Shown here: positions 46,501-54,165 of the stretch, piece after piece
Layout of the letters: each line of letters opens with the position of its first letter
How positions within the stretch are numbered: position 1 is the first letter of the stretch
Origin: Tretioscincus oriximinensis
Taxonomy: Eukaryota; Chordata; Lepidosauria; Squamata; Gymnophthalmidae
Length of the DNA: 64,000 bases
NCBI GenBank assembly: GCA_022410635.1
Contig: JAJVDF010000589.1
Location: 625,699-689,698 of the forward strand
Direction: 5' to 3'
Translations under genes and position numbers: made by a program
Notes under the pieces: generated by a model
Seen by the model: the letters and a program-made list of their open reading frames with translations, nothing else
Told to the model about the DNA's origin: nothing
The model's database searches: none

Positions 46501-49500
46501 TGGTACTGTGCAACCTCTTTGGGAGTCTTTTCATTTCTGCATCTCTCTAGAGTGCAACACTCATGTTTCCTTTACACTTCCTTCCACCTGGAAGCCTTAA
46601 CTCTCATTAACTGGAAGAGATTGTTGGCCTTACGCAACACAGCCCTTTACTTACTGAATAGGAGTGGTCTCCTTTCCCAGCATGCTGGATTTTCTCTACC
46701 TTTGTTTTCTTTTCCCCTAGGTACAGGCACAGGTACATCCTGAAGATGACCTAAGTGTCCAGGGCACAAACAGACCTCGTCCGTAAGTTTTCTCATTTAT
46801 ATAGTACTGCAGTGTTGATGGCAATTCAGTATTGTGCCTATTAATAGACTGGCCTTCTGGGCTCAGATCTTAATGCTGCTACTTCCAGAGAATGGATTAG
46901 TGTCTGATTCTCTCAGACCTGTCTGTCATTTTTTATATGTCCTTCAAATGTCACTCTGCAGGCGCCTGCAACCAGTGGTGCATACAGCAGATTCCTATGG
47001 TCTTTCAAGTGTTAATCCAGTGTTGCTGCTGATCAGGTCTGGGGATAACTGCCCTTCCCTTTGTGTGCAATTAGGCAGGCTGAAAGGAACATTCTCTGNG
47101 TGAATTTGAGACTCTAGTGATAGACATTAAAATGCCTTGCATGTCCCAAGTGCTGGAAACAGGCTTCCCTTTGTCATATGCAAATTTGTAATTCTGAGGT
47201 CAAAGGTGGAGAAGCTTGTGTAGCCAATCACAGCCTGGAGATGGTTGTGTACAATTATGGTCAGCACATCTCAAAAGGATATTGTGAAACTAGAGAAGGT
47301 GCAGAAAAAGACAACAAGAATGATCAAAGGGCCACATGATCAAATCCAGCTGCAACATTTTAAGCCTCTTTAGCCTCGAAAGACGACGTTTAAGTAGTGA
47401 TCCAACTGAAGTGCGTAAAATCATGCATGGGATGGATAAACTGAATAGAGAAAAATTAATTTATCTATTACACAACACCAGGAGCAGGAGGCATTCCTTG
47501 AAACTGATGGACAGAAGAGTGAGGGCAAACAAAGGAAAGTGTTCTTTCACCCAGAGGATCGAATCCTACCTTAAAGCTATCCAGGCTCCTAGCAACCAGC
47601 CCCTCTTCTGGAAATGAATTCCAAAGACCAATGACCCTTTGGGTGAAAAAAATACCTTCTCTGTTCTCAATCTTCTGCCTATCAGCTTCCAGGAAGGTGC
47701 CCTGGTCCTAGTAGTGTGTGATAGAGAAATTATTTTTTTTCTGATCACCTTGCCCATCCCATGCATGATTTTCTATACTTCAATCCTCAGCCAAAGATAC
47801 ATCTTCAGGATGCATTTAAATATGTGCAGAAGTCAGAATAGGCATACATCAAAGGAGAGGTCATTCCATACCTTGGGGGCTACCCCAAAGAAGGTTCTGC
47901 CCCATGCCCTGGTGGCATGAAATAAGGCTGGTGCTATCAAGAAGAGATTATATGTCCGCATTTTTTTTGCCTCTTTCAGAGCATGCCTTCTCTAGTGCCA
48001 TGGGCTTTTTTTATACATTCAAAATACTTCCTGTTAACTAATGTGTGTTACGTAACACAGTTTCCTGTGAATATAATCTTGCTAATTAGTTTGTTACTTG
48101 CTAAACAGATGGCGAACTTCCACTACAAATGGGGGAATCCTGACTGTGTCGATTGACAATCCTGGAGCGATCGCATCCTCTGTGTAAGTAAAGTACTGTG
48201 CTTCTTTACCTAACAGAGCAAATATAGGGAAATATATGGAGCAAATATAGAAAAAGGTCAGGGCAGGGAACTTCCTGCAGATTTTATTTCCTTTGGTAGA
48301 GGGGAGGCTATATTTTTTTTTGTCAAGCAGCTTTATTTTTCTTCACATTTAGATAAAATGATATCGTGACTTCTTTATTTGACTTCCCTCCTCCCCCCAG
48401 GGTAACTTACTCCTTTCCATATATATACAGCAATGTGTAATTACAACATTGAAAAGATGAATCTAAGTTTATTTTTACTATCCGCTATCTTTTGTTTACA
48501 CGTTCTAGCCTTATCAATATTACTTACATTGTTAACACGACCGTTCGTTATTTCTAGTGCCAGCATATTTATAATATAACTGGTGGAATTAAGCCTACTT
48601 CTGAGAAGCTAAGAATCAAACATTTGCTCTGCCACTAAGCTGCCAGTGGAGGATTGGTGTATTAAGTCTGTGTGCCATTACTAAACCTGTCTTTCTGCAG
48701 CTCCTTGAAGCCGAGGCTAACAAGTCCCCCTATGCCTCCTTTCCTCATGAAGAGGGAGCAGTCGGAAGAGACAAAGGTTCCCAAAGGCGTGCCGCTACAA
48801 TTTGACATTAACAGTGTTGGAAAGCAGGTAAGTCATTCTGGGACATTCTGGCCCTTGTTTGTAGAACATCTCAGAATATTGCGTGGCCACCTGCATGTCA
48901 GTGTAGACTTATGGCAGGTCCAATTCAGAGCCTGCCATAGTCTTCCCTAGCATGCAGATGGCAGGCNCCTGTTCCGAGATACAGCTCAGAATAAGGCTGA
49001 GTTTCAGAAAGCGTCGTTGTAATGAAATCACCTAATTGGAGCAAGGCTCCTTTAAATTTTCCAAGCCTAATGGCTAGGTCTTGGGGGCGGGGCTTGGGAT
49101 ATAAAAGTGGGAGGTTCAAGGGAGAGAATGAGTAGTTGTATTGATGGTTCTTGTTGGAATATTGTAGGATTGTATGTGGATTGTCTGAGATAAATGGTTG
49201 TTGCATGTTGAATTGTTTTAGAGATTGTTTGAGTGTGCGGCCAAACAATTGAATTAAAAGTTCCAGTTCTCTGCTGGAGTGTGAAAATAAAAGAAATACC
49301 AAAGAGAGATACAAACCAGCTGGGGGAGTGGGGATAGAAAAGGAAAACTGAGAGACTTTGAATGTGGGCAAGCAAAAGGGAAGCTTAGCCAGAGACATTA
49401 AAGGCTCAGGACCTGTTCCCTACCCAGGCTACCCAGGGTGGCTAAACTGTATCTTTGGTTTCTTTATGTTTGAGTTGCCTGTTACTTTGTTATAATAAAG

Positions 49501-51260
49501 CTGTTTTATGGTTTAAAACAGAGGGGACTTTATTATTTGGGCATACAAAGCAAAGGGGCTTGTTTTGGCTTGATTTTCACTCCTGAGTATTAATTTCTTC
49601 CTGAGGGGAAATGGTGGCAGCCTACCTGAGGAATAAATTCTCTCTACCGAACTGCTCATTTTATTTATCNCATCTTTCCTATTCTATCTACATACAAGTA
49701 AACTAATAAAATCCAAGTGCCTTGTTCATAAGAAAAGACCATCTACCAATATTAATAAGGGGGGGGGGCAGTGTTACCAAAACTATATTGAAGAAATAAA
49801 CATACAACAGTACATACACAGGCTTAGCCCCCGCTCGGTTTAGTTACAGTCGCAATTACCTNCTTTCCTCCATTTAAGCACATTTCTCCTTTTGTGTCTT
49901 TTTTAATACTTTTTAAAATAACAAATACAATATTTTCAATATTCTGCNTTCAATTTAAACATTCATTGTATCGCGAAATAATTAATACATATGANAATAA
50001 TTCCCTTCCCCACCTCCCAGGTGCTAATTGGGGATAGAGCACCAGTTTGGTGTAAAAGCCTCCCAGTTCGATTCCACCCTCCGTCATGAAGGCAGATGGG
50101 TGATCTTGGACCAATCACAGTACCTTAGAACTTTCTCAGCCTCGCATACATCACAGGGCGTCTGTTGTGAAGAAAGCAACCAAAGCTATGTGTGCTGCCT
50201 TTTGGTTGAATGCCCTGAGACCTTTGCGTATAGGGCGGGGTATAAGTACATGTAAATAAATCACTGTAACGATAGCTCAGCCGAGTCCCTCCCACTTTCC
50301 TTTTGTGTAAAGTGTGGGTTATTGTAATGTTCTGGTTAGTTTGTTACCTTGGCCTGCTGGCATTAGCGGAGCCAGGCTCCCGTAGGCCCTGGGGCAGAAA
50401 AATGAACTACCACCCCCCACATGCGACATCCACTGGAAGGCCCTGATATTTGGATTTCTGGGTTGCGCGATTTCATGCCAAAGGTTTGATATTATTCCTT
50501 TCGGCACCTGCTGCTTCTGCTTTGCAGCTCACCTTTCAATGTCCTCTGTTGTCTTCTTCAACCTACCTACTCCATTGAAAGCACTTTATTTCATTTATTT
50601 GTGTTTCCATACCACCCCATACCAAACAAATNATTCAGTAAATAAGAATACTCAGGCCAGTTAACACTAAATAACAGAATTAACTTATTAATTAACTTTT
50701 CACTCTCTTTGTTACTAAAAACGGTGCCACAGTCAGGAGGGCCCCCTCTGCAGATCTGAAGGCACTTTAGTCAAGATTAATTATAGCTTCTTATATCTGT
50801 TCATATCTGACTCTTTAGCTTGGCACTTGTCCCTTTTATCGCCTAAAGCATCACTCCTCAGAAGATTTAACTTGGCAATTACAATCTTTTATCTTTCCCA
50901 GTCGAAATGTAGCCTTCAGTGAAGATAGCTTTCAAATAAATAGCCCAGAAATGCTAACAAGGGGATCTTATAGCACTCTAGACATTAATACGAAAAAGAT
51001 AGGTGGTATAGAATTTGGTAGGGATGGGTGGAGAGACAGATGGAAGGAAAGATAGCTAGATGGATGGGTGGTGGATGGACAGTCTGAACTTTCATCGTCA
51101 AGTCCTCATCTTTCATCACCAGCTGGGATGGTTTCAATAATTTAGTTGTCTTCTTTTCTTACAGACGAACATGACCCTGAACGAGCGTTTTGGCATTTTG
51201 AAGGAGCAGCGAACGGCCCTCTCCCAGAACAAAGGCAGCCGCTTTGTGACGGTGGGCTAG
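25459..51260 (+). CDS. FYTTD1: FYTTD1 / UIF (UAP56-interacting factor), complete gene, 9 coding exons
   Basis: UIF is a nuclear mRNA export adaptor that binds the helicase UAP56/DDX39B and hands mRNA to NXF1 (established knowledge). Nine exons join in phase: 25459-25540, 41435-41566, 42328-42473, 43849-43964, 44768-44864, 46721-46782, 48109-48183, 48701-48827 and 51165-51260. They give 933 bases, 310 residues plus TAG; the human protein is 318 as remembered. Visible parts are the N-terminal UAP56-binding motif KIDMSLDDIIKLN (residues 22-34), Arg/Lys-rich RNA/NXF1-binding stretches (residues about 35-175), the conserved [19 protein letters not shown] block, [17 protein letters not shown], and the C-terminal [11 protein letters not shown] helix with a VTVG end. 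All splice sites are GT/AG and no frame is broken. Intron 1 is 15.9 kb. Confidence 0.97.
25797..26110 (-). mobile_element. CR1/L3-type LINE 3'-end pieces mixed with family F
   Basis: LINE 3' end (25820-25935), then sequence like family F (gggcctgccgcagtctacac) alternating with LINE-like ccaattgcacctg. Confidence 0.6.
26110..26885 (-). mobile_element. CR1/L3-type LINE, 3' 0.8 kb
   Basis: Minus copy with the ORF2 C-terminal region ([38 protein letters not shown]) broken by stops. Confidence 0.88.
27250..27660 (-). mobile_element. CR1 LINE fragment (bird-type 3' end)
   Basis: gaatcctagagctgaaaggg on the 3' side and agatattt..catctgttgcgtctcttctcagc, ..tttgaacttgctcccattt from the ORF side, same family as 34965-35150. 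Confidence 0.65.
28020..28345 (+). repeat. Family B repeat
   Basis: ggactacacttcccagtagg, gttgggcgtccaaacttttat, atagaaaagcaggcagaaat and ggaagtttgtccttttgtta. Confidence 0.8.
29150..29480 (+). mobile_element. CR1/L3-type LINE 3' end, old
   Basis: Diverged plus copy (aaggattagacaacttcatgg ... tggctactagaac). Confidence 0.6.
29595..29830 (-). mobile_element. tRNA-derived SINE
   Basis: Reverse copy ending ctcttaaccttttacaccac (tRNA head complement), with catgggcctcaaacttggga as B-box region. Confidence 0.78.
29905..30080 (+). mobile_element. CR1/L3-type LINE 3' end, short
   Basis: ccatttgcagggagtcaag ... ttcagcaggcttctcttgcg. Confidence 0.7.
30205..30632 (+). mobile_element. CR1/L3-type LINE 3' end
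   Basis: Plus copy with ctctcacacatcattaggac, tttttttcacccagtgggtc and an end ctcctcctacgttcttat. Confidence 0.85.
31400..31650 (-). mobile_element. tRNA-derived SINE
   Basis: Reverse copy: gagtggcttacaaggttaat, gagcgcttacccctctcca and agatcagatctctcacatg. Confidence 0.7.
31725..32092 (-). mobile_element. CR1/L3-type LINE 3' end
   Basis: aagaacctaagaagagccct through ctgggtgaaaaaatactttc. Confidence 0.85.
32095..32335 (+). mobile_element. CR1/L3-type LINE 3' end, opposite orientation
   Basis: Plus copy (aatggctactggaacagtg ... ttgtggcccaatttaacag), abutting the minus copy. Confidence 0.65.
32615..32860 (+). repeat. Family E repeat
   Basis: tagtgctgggaatcatatgc, gtatacgctgtatgagaata and tcccatctcgtacaagata are shared with 8691. 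Confidence 0.65.
32927..33085. mobile_element. Family F element (inverted-repeat MITE-like)
   Basis: Ends ggctctatccccactgagtctta and its approximate complement aaataaggctcagtgtggcc. Centre has ctgcactagcatggagatgg. Confidence 0.65.
33430..33860 (-). mobile_element. L2-type LINE RT fragment
   Basis: Minus frame shows [14 protein letters not shown] and GTALSWFSS motifs of an L2-like reverse transcriptase, frameshifted. Confidence 0.75.
33887..34162 (+). mobile_element. CR1/L3-type LINE 3' end
   Basis: tacttcctgaagaggtggtgg through agtatggctctttttatgtt. Confidence 0.88.
34195..34640 (-). repeat. Family B repeat, near full length
   Basis: Minus copy: aactgccagtttcctgtttc, tctgcttttctatgcag, ctgctgggaagtgtagcatg and cctgcccacaggaatcat. 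Confidence 0.8.
34645..34740. mobile_element. Family F fragment
   Basis: ggagcctgccattcacatgc and ccagaataagacccattgca. Confidence 0.5.
34965..36245 (-). mobile_element. CR1 LINE (bird-type), split by a LINE insertion
   Basis: Minus CR1 at 34965-35150 (ccttcagatatttgtaggga ... gttcctcataggacat) resumes at 36008 (cttgtaactctcctctgaac ... gattgtgttgtct). The gap holds the plus-strand LINE at 35150-36007. Confidence 0.82.
35150..36007 (+). mobile_element. CR1/L3-type LINE nested in older CR1
   Basis: Plus copy of the 3' 0.86 kb: [20 protein letters not shown] region, ORF end, 3' UTR and terminal octamer cttatgttcttat. Confidence 0.9.
36478..36925 (+). mobile_element. CR1/L3-type LINE 3' end
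   Basis: gattgaagtgtataaaataa through tgctggactagatgagctc-like sequence. Confidence 0.85.
37075..37242 (-). mobile_element. CR1/L3-type LINE 3' end
   Basis: cataaggacataagaggagc through ggtatttcaggaatcctgcc. Confidence 0.82.
37310..37520. mobile_element. hAT-like end followed by L2/SINE tail
   Basis: The hAT-type terminus ccccacccctg ends at 37392. 37440-37520 is a 3' tail ccatcctgagacctttaggt ... aaataaataaat. Confidence 0.5.
38040..38470. mobile_element. hAT-like non-autonomous element, 431 bp
   Basis: Ends cagtgatggggaa and ttccccacccctg are inverted repeats. Flanks tcttaaaa and tattacaa (8 bp) match in 6 of 8. Confidence 0.65.
38668..40695 (-). mobile_element. CR1/L3-type LINE, 2 kb, longest copy in window
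   Basis: Minus strand, running from the 3' octamer into the reverse transcriptase. RT motifs visible include [40 protein letters not shown] and the catalytic-box remnant FAADTKLF (normally F-A-D-D), so the enzyme is inactive. A second CR1 is inserted at 38882-39018. The 5' part (40290-40695) is the upstream RT region. Confidence 0.95.
38882..39018 (+). mobile_element. Bird-type CR1 3' end nested in the LINE
   Basis: cactggaagtcttcaaacag ... ggttggactcgatgaccctg ... octamer attctatg. The host LINE resumes with tttatacccttggtgtcc. Confidence 0.9.
41008..41165 (+). mobile_element. tRNA-derived SINE, body and tail
   Basis: agctgggtgaccttaggcta, ctctcagccccacgaac and ataaaaaccattctcctcctcc. Lies 270 bp before FYTTD1 exon 2. 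Confidence 0.78.
41435..41566 (+). CDS. FYTTD1: FYTTD1 coding exon 2
   Basis: The acceptor is aaacag|ATGACA and the donor is ATTCAG|GTAAGT. The split codon makes Asp28, completing the motif MSLDDIIKLN. The exon encodes 44 residues, continuing with the basic segment [12 protein letters not shown]. The first three exon bases read ATG but this is an internal exon, not a start. Confidence 0.95.
41885..42150 (+). mobile_element. CR1/L3-type LINE 3' end
   Basis: gcagaaaagtgaggacagac ... gagactgaacaggtgcaattgg. Family F-like sequence follows to about 42225. Confidence 0.8.
42328..42473 (+). CDS. FYTTD1: FYTTD1 coding exon 3
   Basis: The acceptor is cactacag|GTTTTA and the donor is GAAAAG|GTAAAA. 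The exon adds 49 residues, strongly basic ([20 protein letters not shown]), matching the Arg/Lys-rich region of UIF. An N in the donor region (42480) does not affect the GT. Confidence 0.95.
42640..42960 (+). repeat. Pyrimidine-rich element (reverse of 4230-4620)
   Basis: actagtggaatgggctctag, then a ct-rich tract 42660-42860, then aaagttccgagccctgtcat and ggtcattatacc. Sits in FYTTD1 intron 3. Confidence 0.65.
43190..43335. mobile_element. Family D short element, diverged
   Basis: gcaaggaggtcttgtagcat ... ccttcatagagaagactaca. Confidence 0.5.
43370..43760 (-). mobile_element. CR1/L3-type LINE fragments
   Basis: Minus pieces with gagaaaatatttttttctct and tctgggtgaaaaaatactttc. About 90 bp before FYTTD1 exon 4. 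Confidence 0.75.
43849..43964 (+). CDS. FYTTD1: FYTTD1 coding exon 4
   Basis: The acceptor is ctctcaag|AACATA and the donor is CAGAAG|GTGGGT. The exon encodes 38 residues plus two bases ([12 protein letters not shown] ... PTLLNR). It corresponds to the human NIEQYFPVLKRK region but is clearly diverged in its second half. The acceptor is AAG rather than CAG. Confidence 0.88.
44388..44460 (-). mobile_element. CR1/L3-type LINE 3' terminal fragment
   Basis: agaacataagaggagacctg through ccaaccttctgtttcatgc. Confidence 0.78.
44490..44692. repeat. Family E-like repeat with CRE-like motifs
   Basis: Repeated aaatgtcac, gaagtgacatcac and a tgacgtcac motif (44682-44690). Confidence 0.55.
44693..44750 (-). 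mobile_element. CR1/L3-type LINE 3' terminal fragment next to FYTTD1 exon 5
   Basis: aagaacataagaggagcctt ... ccacctagtccagcagtctc, ending less than 20 bp from the exon 5 acceptor. Confidence 0.82.
44768..44864 (+). CDS. FYTTD1: FYTTD1 coding exon 5
   Basis: The acceptor is ctctctttacag|ACCTAA and the donor is TTGAAG|GTAACA. The exon encodes 33 residues including the highly conserved block [20 protein letters not shown] 3'-end fragment ends only about 18-20 bp upstream, next to the polypyrimidine tract. Confidence 0.96.
45270..45850 (+). mobile_element. L2-type LINE 3' part with inserted pyrimidine-rich element
   Basis: L2 ORF end (gcactggtcgcctgttccc, aaagccctgaacagcttgg) and 3' tail (accctggggcccacagtgaa) are separated by a ct-rich stretch at about 45605-45780, related to the 42.7-kb element. 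Confidence 0.7.
46721..46782 (+). CDS. FYTTD1: FYTTD1 coding exon 6
   Basis: The acceptor is tttcccctag|GTACAG and the donor is CGTCC|GTAAGT. The exon encodes [20 protein letters not shown] plus two bases. VQAQ matches human UIF, but the rest of this acidic linker is poorly conserved. Phase fits both neighbours, which supports the exon despite the divergence. Confidence 0.88.
47262..47562 (+). mobile_element. CR1/L3-type LINE fragment
   Basis: Plus copy (acatctcaaaaggatattgtg ... aaagtgttctttcacccagagg). Confidence 0.82.
47563..47785 (-). mobile_element. CR1/L3-type LINE fragment, head to head with previous
   Basis: Minus copy beginning exactly where the plus copy stops (ttaaagctatccaggctcct ... 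tccatcccatgcatgattt). Confidence 0.82.
47785..47945. mobile_element. L2-like fragment
   Basis: agatacatcttcaggatgca ... ggtcattccataccttgggg, resembling an L2 ORF remnant. Confidence 0.45.
48109..48183 (+). CDS. FYTTD1: FYTTD1 coding exon 7
   Basis: The acceptor is ctaaacag|ATGGCG and the donor is TCTGT|GTAAGT. An alternative donor two bases earlier would break the frame. The exon encodes the near-invariant [20 protein letters not shown] block. Confidence 0.95.
48701..48827 (+). CDS. FYTTD1: FYTTD1 coding exon 8
   Basis: The acceptor is tttctgcag|CTCCTT and the donor is AAGCAG|GTAAGT. The exon encodes 43 residues including [16 protein letters not shown] and the conserved [17 protein letters not shown]. 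Confidence 0.96.
48865..49000. mobile_element. Family F element
   Basis: atgtcagtgtagacttatgg, agcatgcagatggcaggc and cagctcagaataaggctgag. Confidence 0.6.
49080..49650 (+). other. Promoter/poly(A)-like block, possible LTR remnant
   Basis: A TATA-like tataaaag (about 49101) lies 390 bp before a clear aataaag (about 49495), followed by a gt/t-rich stretch. The spacing resembles a solo LTR, but I could not fix terminal TG/CA ends or a target duplication. Confidence 0.3.
50028..50265 (+). mobile_element. tRNA-derived SINE, full-length-like
   Basis: Head with a B-box-like agttcgattcc, body tgggtgatcttggaccaatc and tctcagcctcgcatac, tail gggcggggtataagta then aaataaat. Confidence 0.82.
51165..51260 (+). 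CDS. FYTTD1: FYTTD1 last coding exon 9
   Basis: The acceptor is ttttcttacag|ACGAAC. The exon encodes 31 residues with [14 protein letters not shown] and the terminal SRFVTVG, then TAG at 51258-51260. The C-terminus matches human UIF almost exactly. Confidence 0.97.
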   Translation, partial: TNMTLNERFGILKEQRTALSQNKGSRFVTVG

Positions 51261-53110
51261 GGACAGTTCAAGGGACCCCTGACCTGAAGGATCCCCTTTT
51301 TCCAAGGAACTGAACCAACTATGAATTGAGGCGCATGGGAGATGTTGGGTTTGAGGCCAACATGTCAGTTAAACTTAATCTCTCTGTCTTTTTTTCTAAC
51401 ACTTTCACTTTGAATAGCTTAAAAAAAAACACCTTCATGTTATCAACAGGACATTTGGTACCCTTAGTAAACAACATCATCTTACCAGGTTGGGAAGAAT
51501 CCATGTTGCCCCAACAAGGGGAACAAAGAGAAAAGTGCATTCCCCCCCCTTCCCTTATTGGTTTCTTAAACGGCCAATGGGATGTTAGTAAACTCACGGC
51601 CAGACGTTCTCCACGGGCTGTTCCACAGGTTGTTTCTTCGTTCTATTTGCCACTGGCTCGGTTATTCTTTGATTGAGTACCAAACATCTGTTGAAGAAGA
51701 CTTGCTGGCCGCCTTCTTACTCTTTCAGCTGAAAGACCTGCTGAAGTTCTTGGATTTCCTTGACCGTGGGAGGCATACAGTCTGCAAGCTGATGTGGCAA
51801 ATTAAGAATCCAGCCCTTGCAGTGGTAGGTGTTGTGGCTATAATGCATTTACATGATAAGATAGGAGGGCAGCACTGACAATAATTAGCTTGGACAATTC
51901 AACTGGCTCAACCNCTGTAAAAGTTGTAACCGATATAGGCTGTGCTTTGTGTTTCAAAACTTTCTCCGTTGGTTGGCCTATGCTTTCACATTTAAGTATT
52001 GCTCTGTGGTGCTTAGAAATGTGCATTTTGTCACATTTGTTCCTAGTGGAGTTCGCACTTAAGGGGCTAGATTTTGCATTCAGTGCGCAGAAGAAATGGC
52101 ATCAATGTGTCCAGCCATAGTCCAGCTTCCTATNGGCTGGATTGTTGAAAGCAAAAGCGTTTTCAGGAACAGTTCAAAGTTAGAGAGACCTTAGTTTTAT
52201 GTTCACACTTAGGTCCTTTCTACAATGGACTTCATTCTGGATTATATTCCAGAATAGGGATTTGCTACCTGGATTCTGGGGTGGGCTATGGAAGACCCTA
52301 CCTGGTGACTGCCGTAGTTCACAGCAGCATGCAGAAGGTAAATCCCGATTCCGTGTTATAATCTAAAATAAGATCCATGCAACAAGGATCTTTTTTGAAG
52401 CCGAAGGGTATTGAGACAAAAGCATCCTAACAAAACATTTCTCCGTTATTAAAATCTCACCTAGACATGGTTTACTTATTCCTCTGTATTTGAATATTTT
52501 AAAACAAAGCAGGAATATTTCAGAATATCCAAATTCATTGGAATGAGTAAGTAATATCTGGAAACAGCCTAAGACAAGTCCCTGGTGGTACATCAAGAGA
52601 CGAGCTTGTTTTTAGGTTTGATCTGTCTCAAAAATTAGTACATTCTATAAAACTGTTCTCAAACAAGTGGATTATGGAATTGAAAATACAACAAAAATCT
52701 TCTGATGTTCCAGAACTCATCTTAGATCAGTTTTTAAATAGTCATACATCCACACTTAATAGGCAAAAATTATTTTGCTTTTTTGTTTGGAAGATCTTCT
52801 GTACTTTTATAATTGAAAGACAGACGGATTTCTTAAGCCTTTTTTTGTTAGATAGTTCTGTTGAAGTCTGTTAGAGTTGAAGTAGACTGTATGCTAATCA
52901 TCCTATGTTTCGTTCTATCAGGATGCAATTAAAAATAAATTCTTTTGCATCAGCATAGATGTAAAACTTTGATGCAATGCATCTCAGGAGAGATAGTTTG
53001 TATTTAAGGAGAATATGCTTTAAACTGAACCTTTTCGTATTTTTTTTGGAGAAGTTAATACATTTGGATTTATTCTGAAGTTGTTGGACTTTTTAAAAAT
53101 AAAAAAGTTA
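51261..53110 (+). other. FYTTD1: FYTTD1 3' UTR (likely extent)
   Basis: A mostly non-repetitive AT-rich stretch follows the stop. Candidate poly(A) signals AATAAA lie at 52934-52939 and 53098-53103. The extent is an inference. A family F-like repeat at about 52200-52395 is embedded in it. Confidence 0.55.
52200..52395. mobile_element. Family F-like fragment in FYTTD1 3' UTR
   Basis: ttctggattatattccagaat, gctatggaagaccctacctg and aaaataagatccatgcaac, diverged. Confidence 0.4.
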
Positions 53111-53199
53111 CAAGTTTGTGATTGTGGGTCTTTGGATTTTACTTTTGCAGCACCCAATACAGGTGTCTGCTTTCACACTAATACGGTTGTGGTTTTTCA

Positions 53200-53520
53200 A
53201 AGAAGTAGACGTGTTAGTTTGGGTCCAGAAAATCTAGCAAGGGGGTCTCATAGCACTTTAGAGACCGGCGAGAAAAAGTTTGGTAGCAAGATCTTTCGTG
53301 CAGAAGTCTTTTTCCTCAGAAGCGCAAGAGTCCTGGAACAGTTGTTGGATTTCTGCTCTATTTGGTTAACTTTGTTGCCATCCATGGTTGTAGATGTCAA
53401 AGAAATAGTCTGAATCCAGAAAATCTAGGAGTGGGTTTCAGAGCACCTTAGAAGCTTAACATGAAAAAGGAAGGCAGCATGAGCGCCCATAGACAAGTTT
53501 ACTTCAGGTGCTGCCTACCT
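53200..53520. mobile_element. Two family D short elements
   Basis: 53205-53340 and 53405-53520 both carry ccagaaaatctag, a gcac(c/t)ttaga core and a tagacaag/cgtgcagaag end. Confidence 0.65.
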
Positions 53521-53639
53521 TTTTATTGTAGGGATGTGTCCAAACAAAGCTAATGATCTGATTGAATGTTGATAAACTGGCAAAAGACAGGTTTTAAAGT
53601 TGATTATCCAAATTATTGGTAAACTGGTAAAGCCAGCTG

Positions 53640-54165
53640 TCAAAGGGCTGTGCTGTCTGGACCACTTCCCTTATGAAGTCAGGCTGCAACATCTGGGTCT
53701 CATCAGCCTCGAAAGGCAACATTTGAGAGGTGATCTGATTGAAGTGTACAAAATCCTGCATAGGATAGATAGGGTGAATAGAGAAAAAATGTTTTCTCTA
53801 ACACACAACACTATGACCAGAGGGCACTCCTTTAAACTGATGGGCAGAAAAGTGAGAACAGACAAAGGATTTTTTTTCACCCAGAGTGTCATCGGCCTGA
53901 AGAGGTGGTGGTAGCTCACAGCTTGGATAGTTTCAAGACAGGACTAGACAGGTTCATGGACGCCAAGGGTATAAATGGATACTAGGATGGCTGTCTGGAT
54001 GTTGCCTCCGGGATGGAGCAACAGGCAGGACTCCTGAAGTACCATTTGCATATTTTGCTTTCCTCTGTTTGGACTGCCCAGCTGCATCTGGTGGGCCTCT
54101 GTGTGAGAAAGAAGGCTGGGCTAGATGGGCTCTGCCCGATCCAGTATGGCTCTTTTGTCCTTATC
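53640..54165 (+). mobile_element. CR1/L3-type LINE 3' end
   Basis: Plus copy with ORF2 C-terminus (HFPYEVRLQHLGLISLERQH) and 3' UTR. An internal deletion removes the usual cttcctgaagagg lead. Confidence 0.9.

Larger units (their letters stand above)
44865..51164 (+). other. FYTTD1: FYTTD1 introns 5 to 8
   Basis: Between exons 5 and 9 (excluding exons 6-8) the introns hold L2, LINE, SINE and family F repeats listed separately, and a promoter/poly(A)-like block at 49080-49650. Nothing is recognised in 45850-46700, 46800-47250, 48190-48690, 49650-50020 and 50270-51000. A GATG-rich short tract lies at 51024-51080. Confidence 0.65.
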
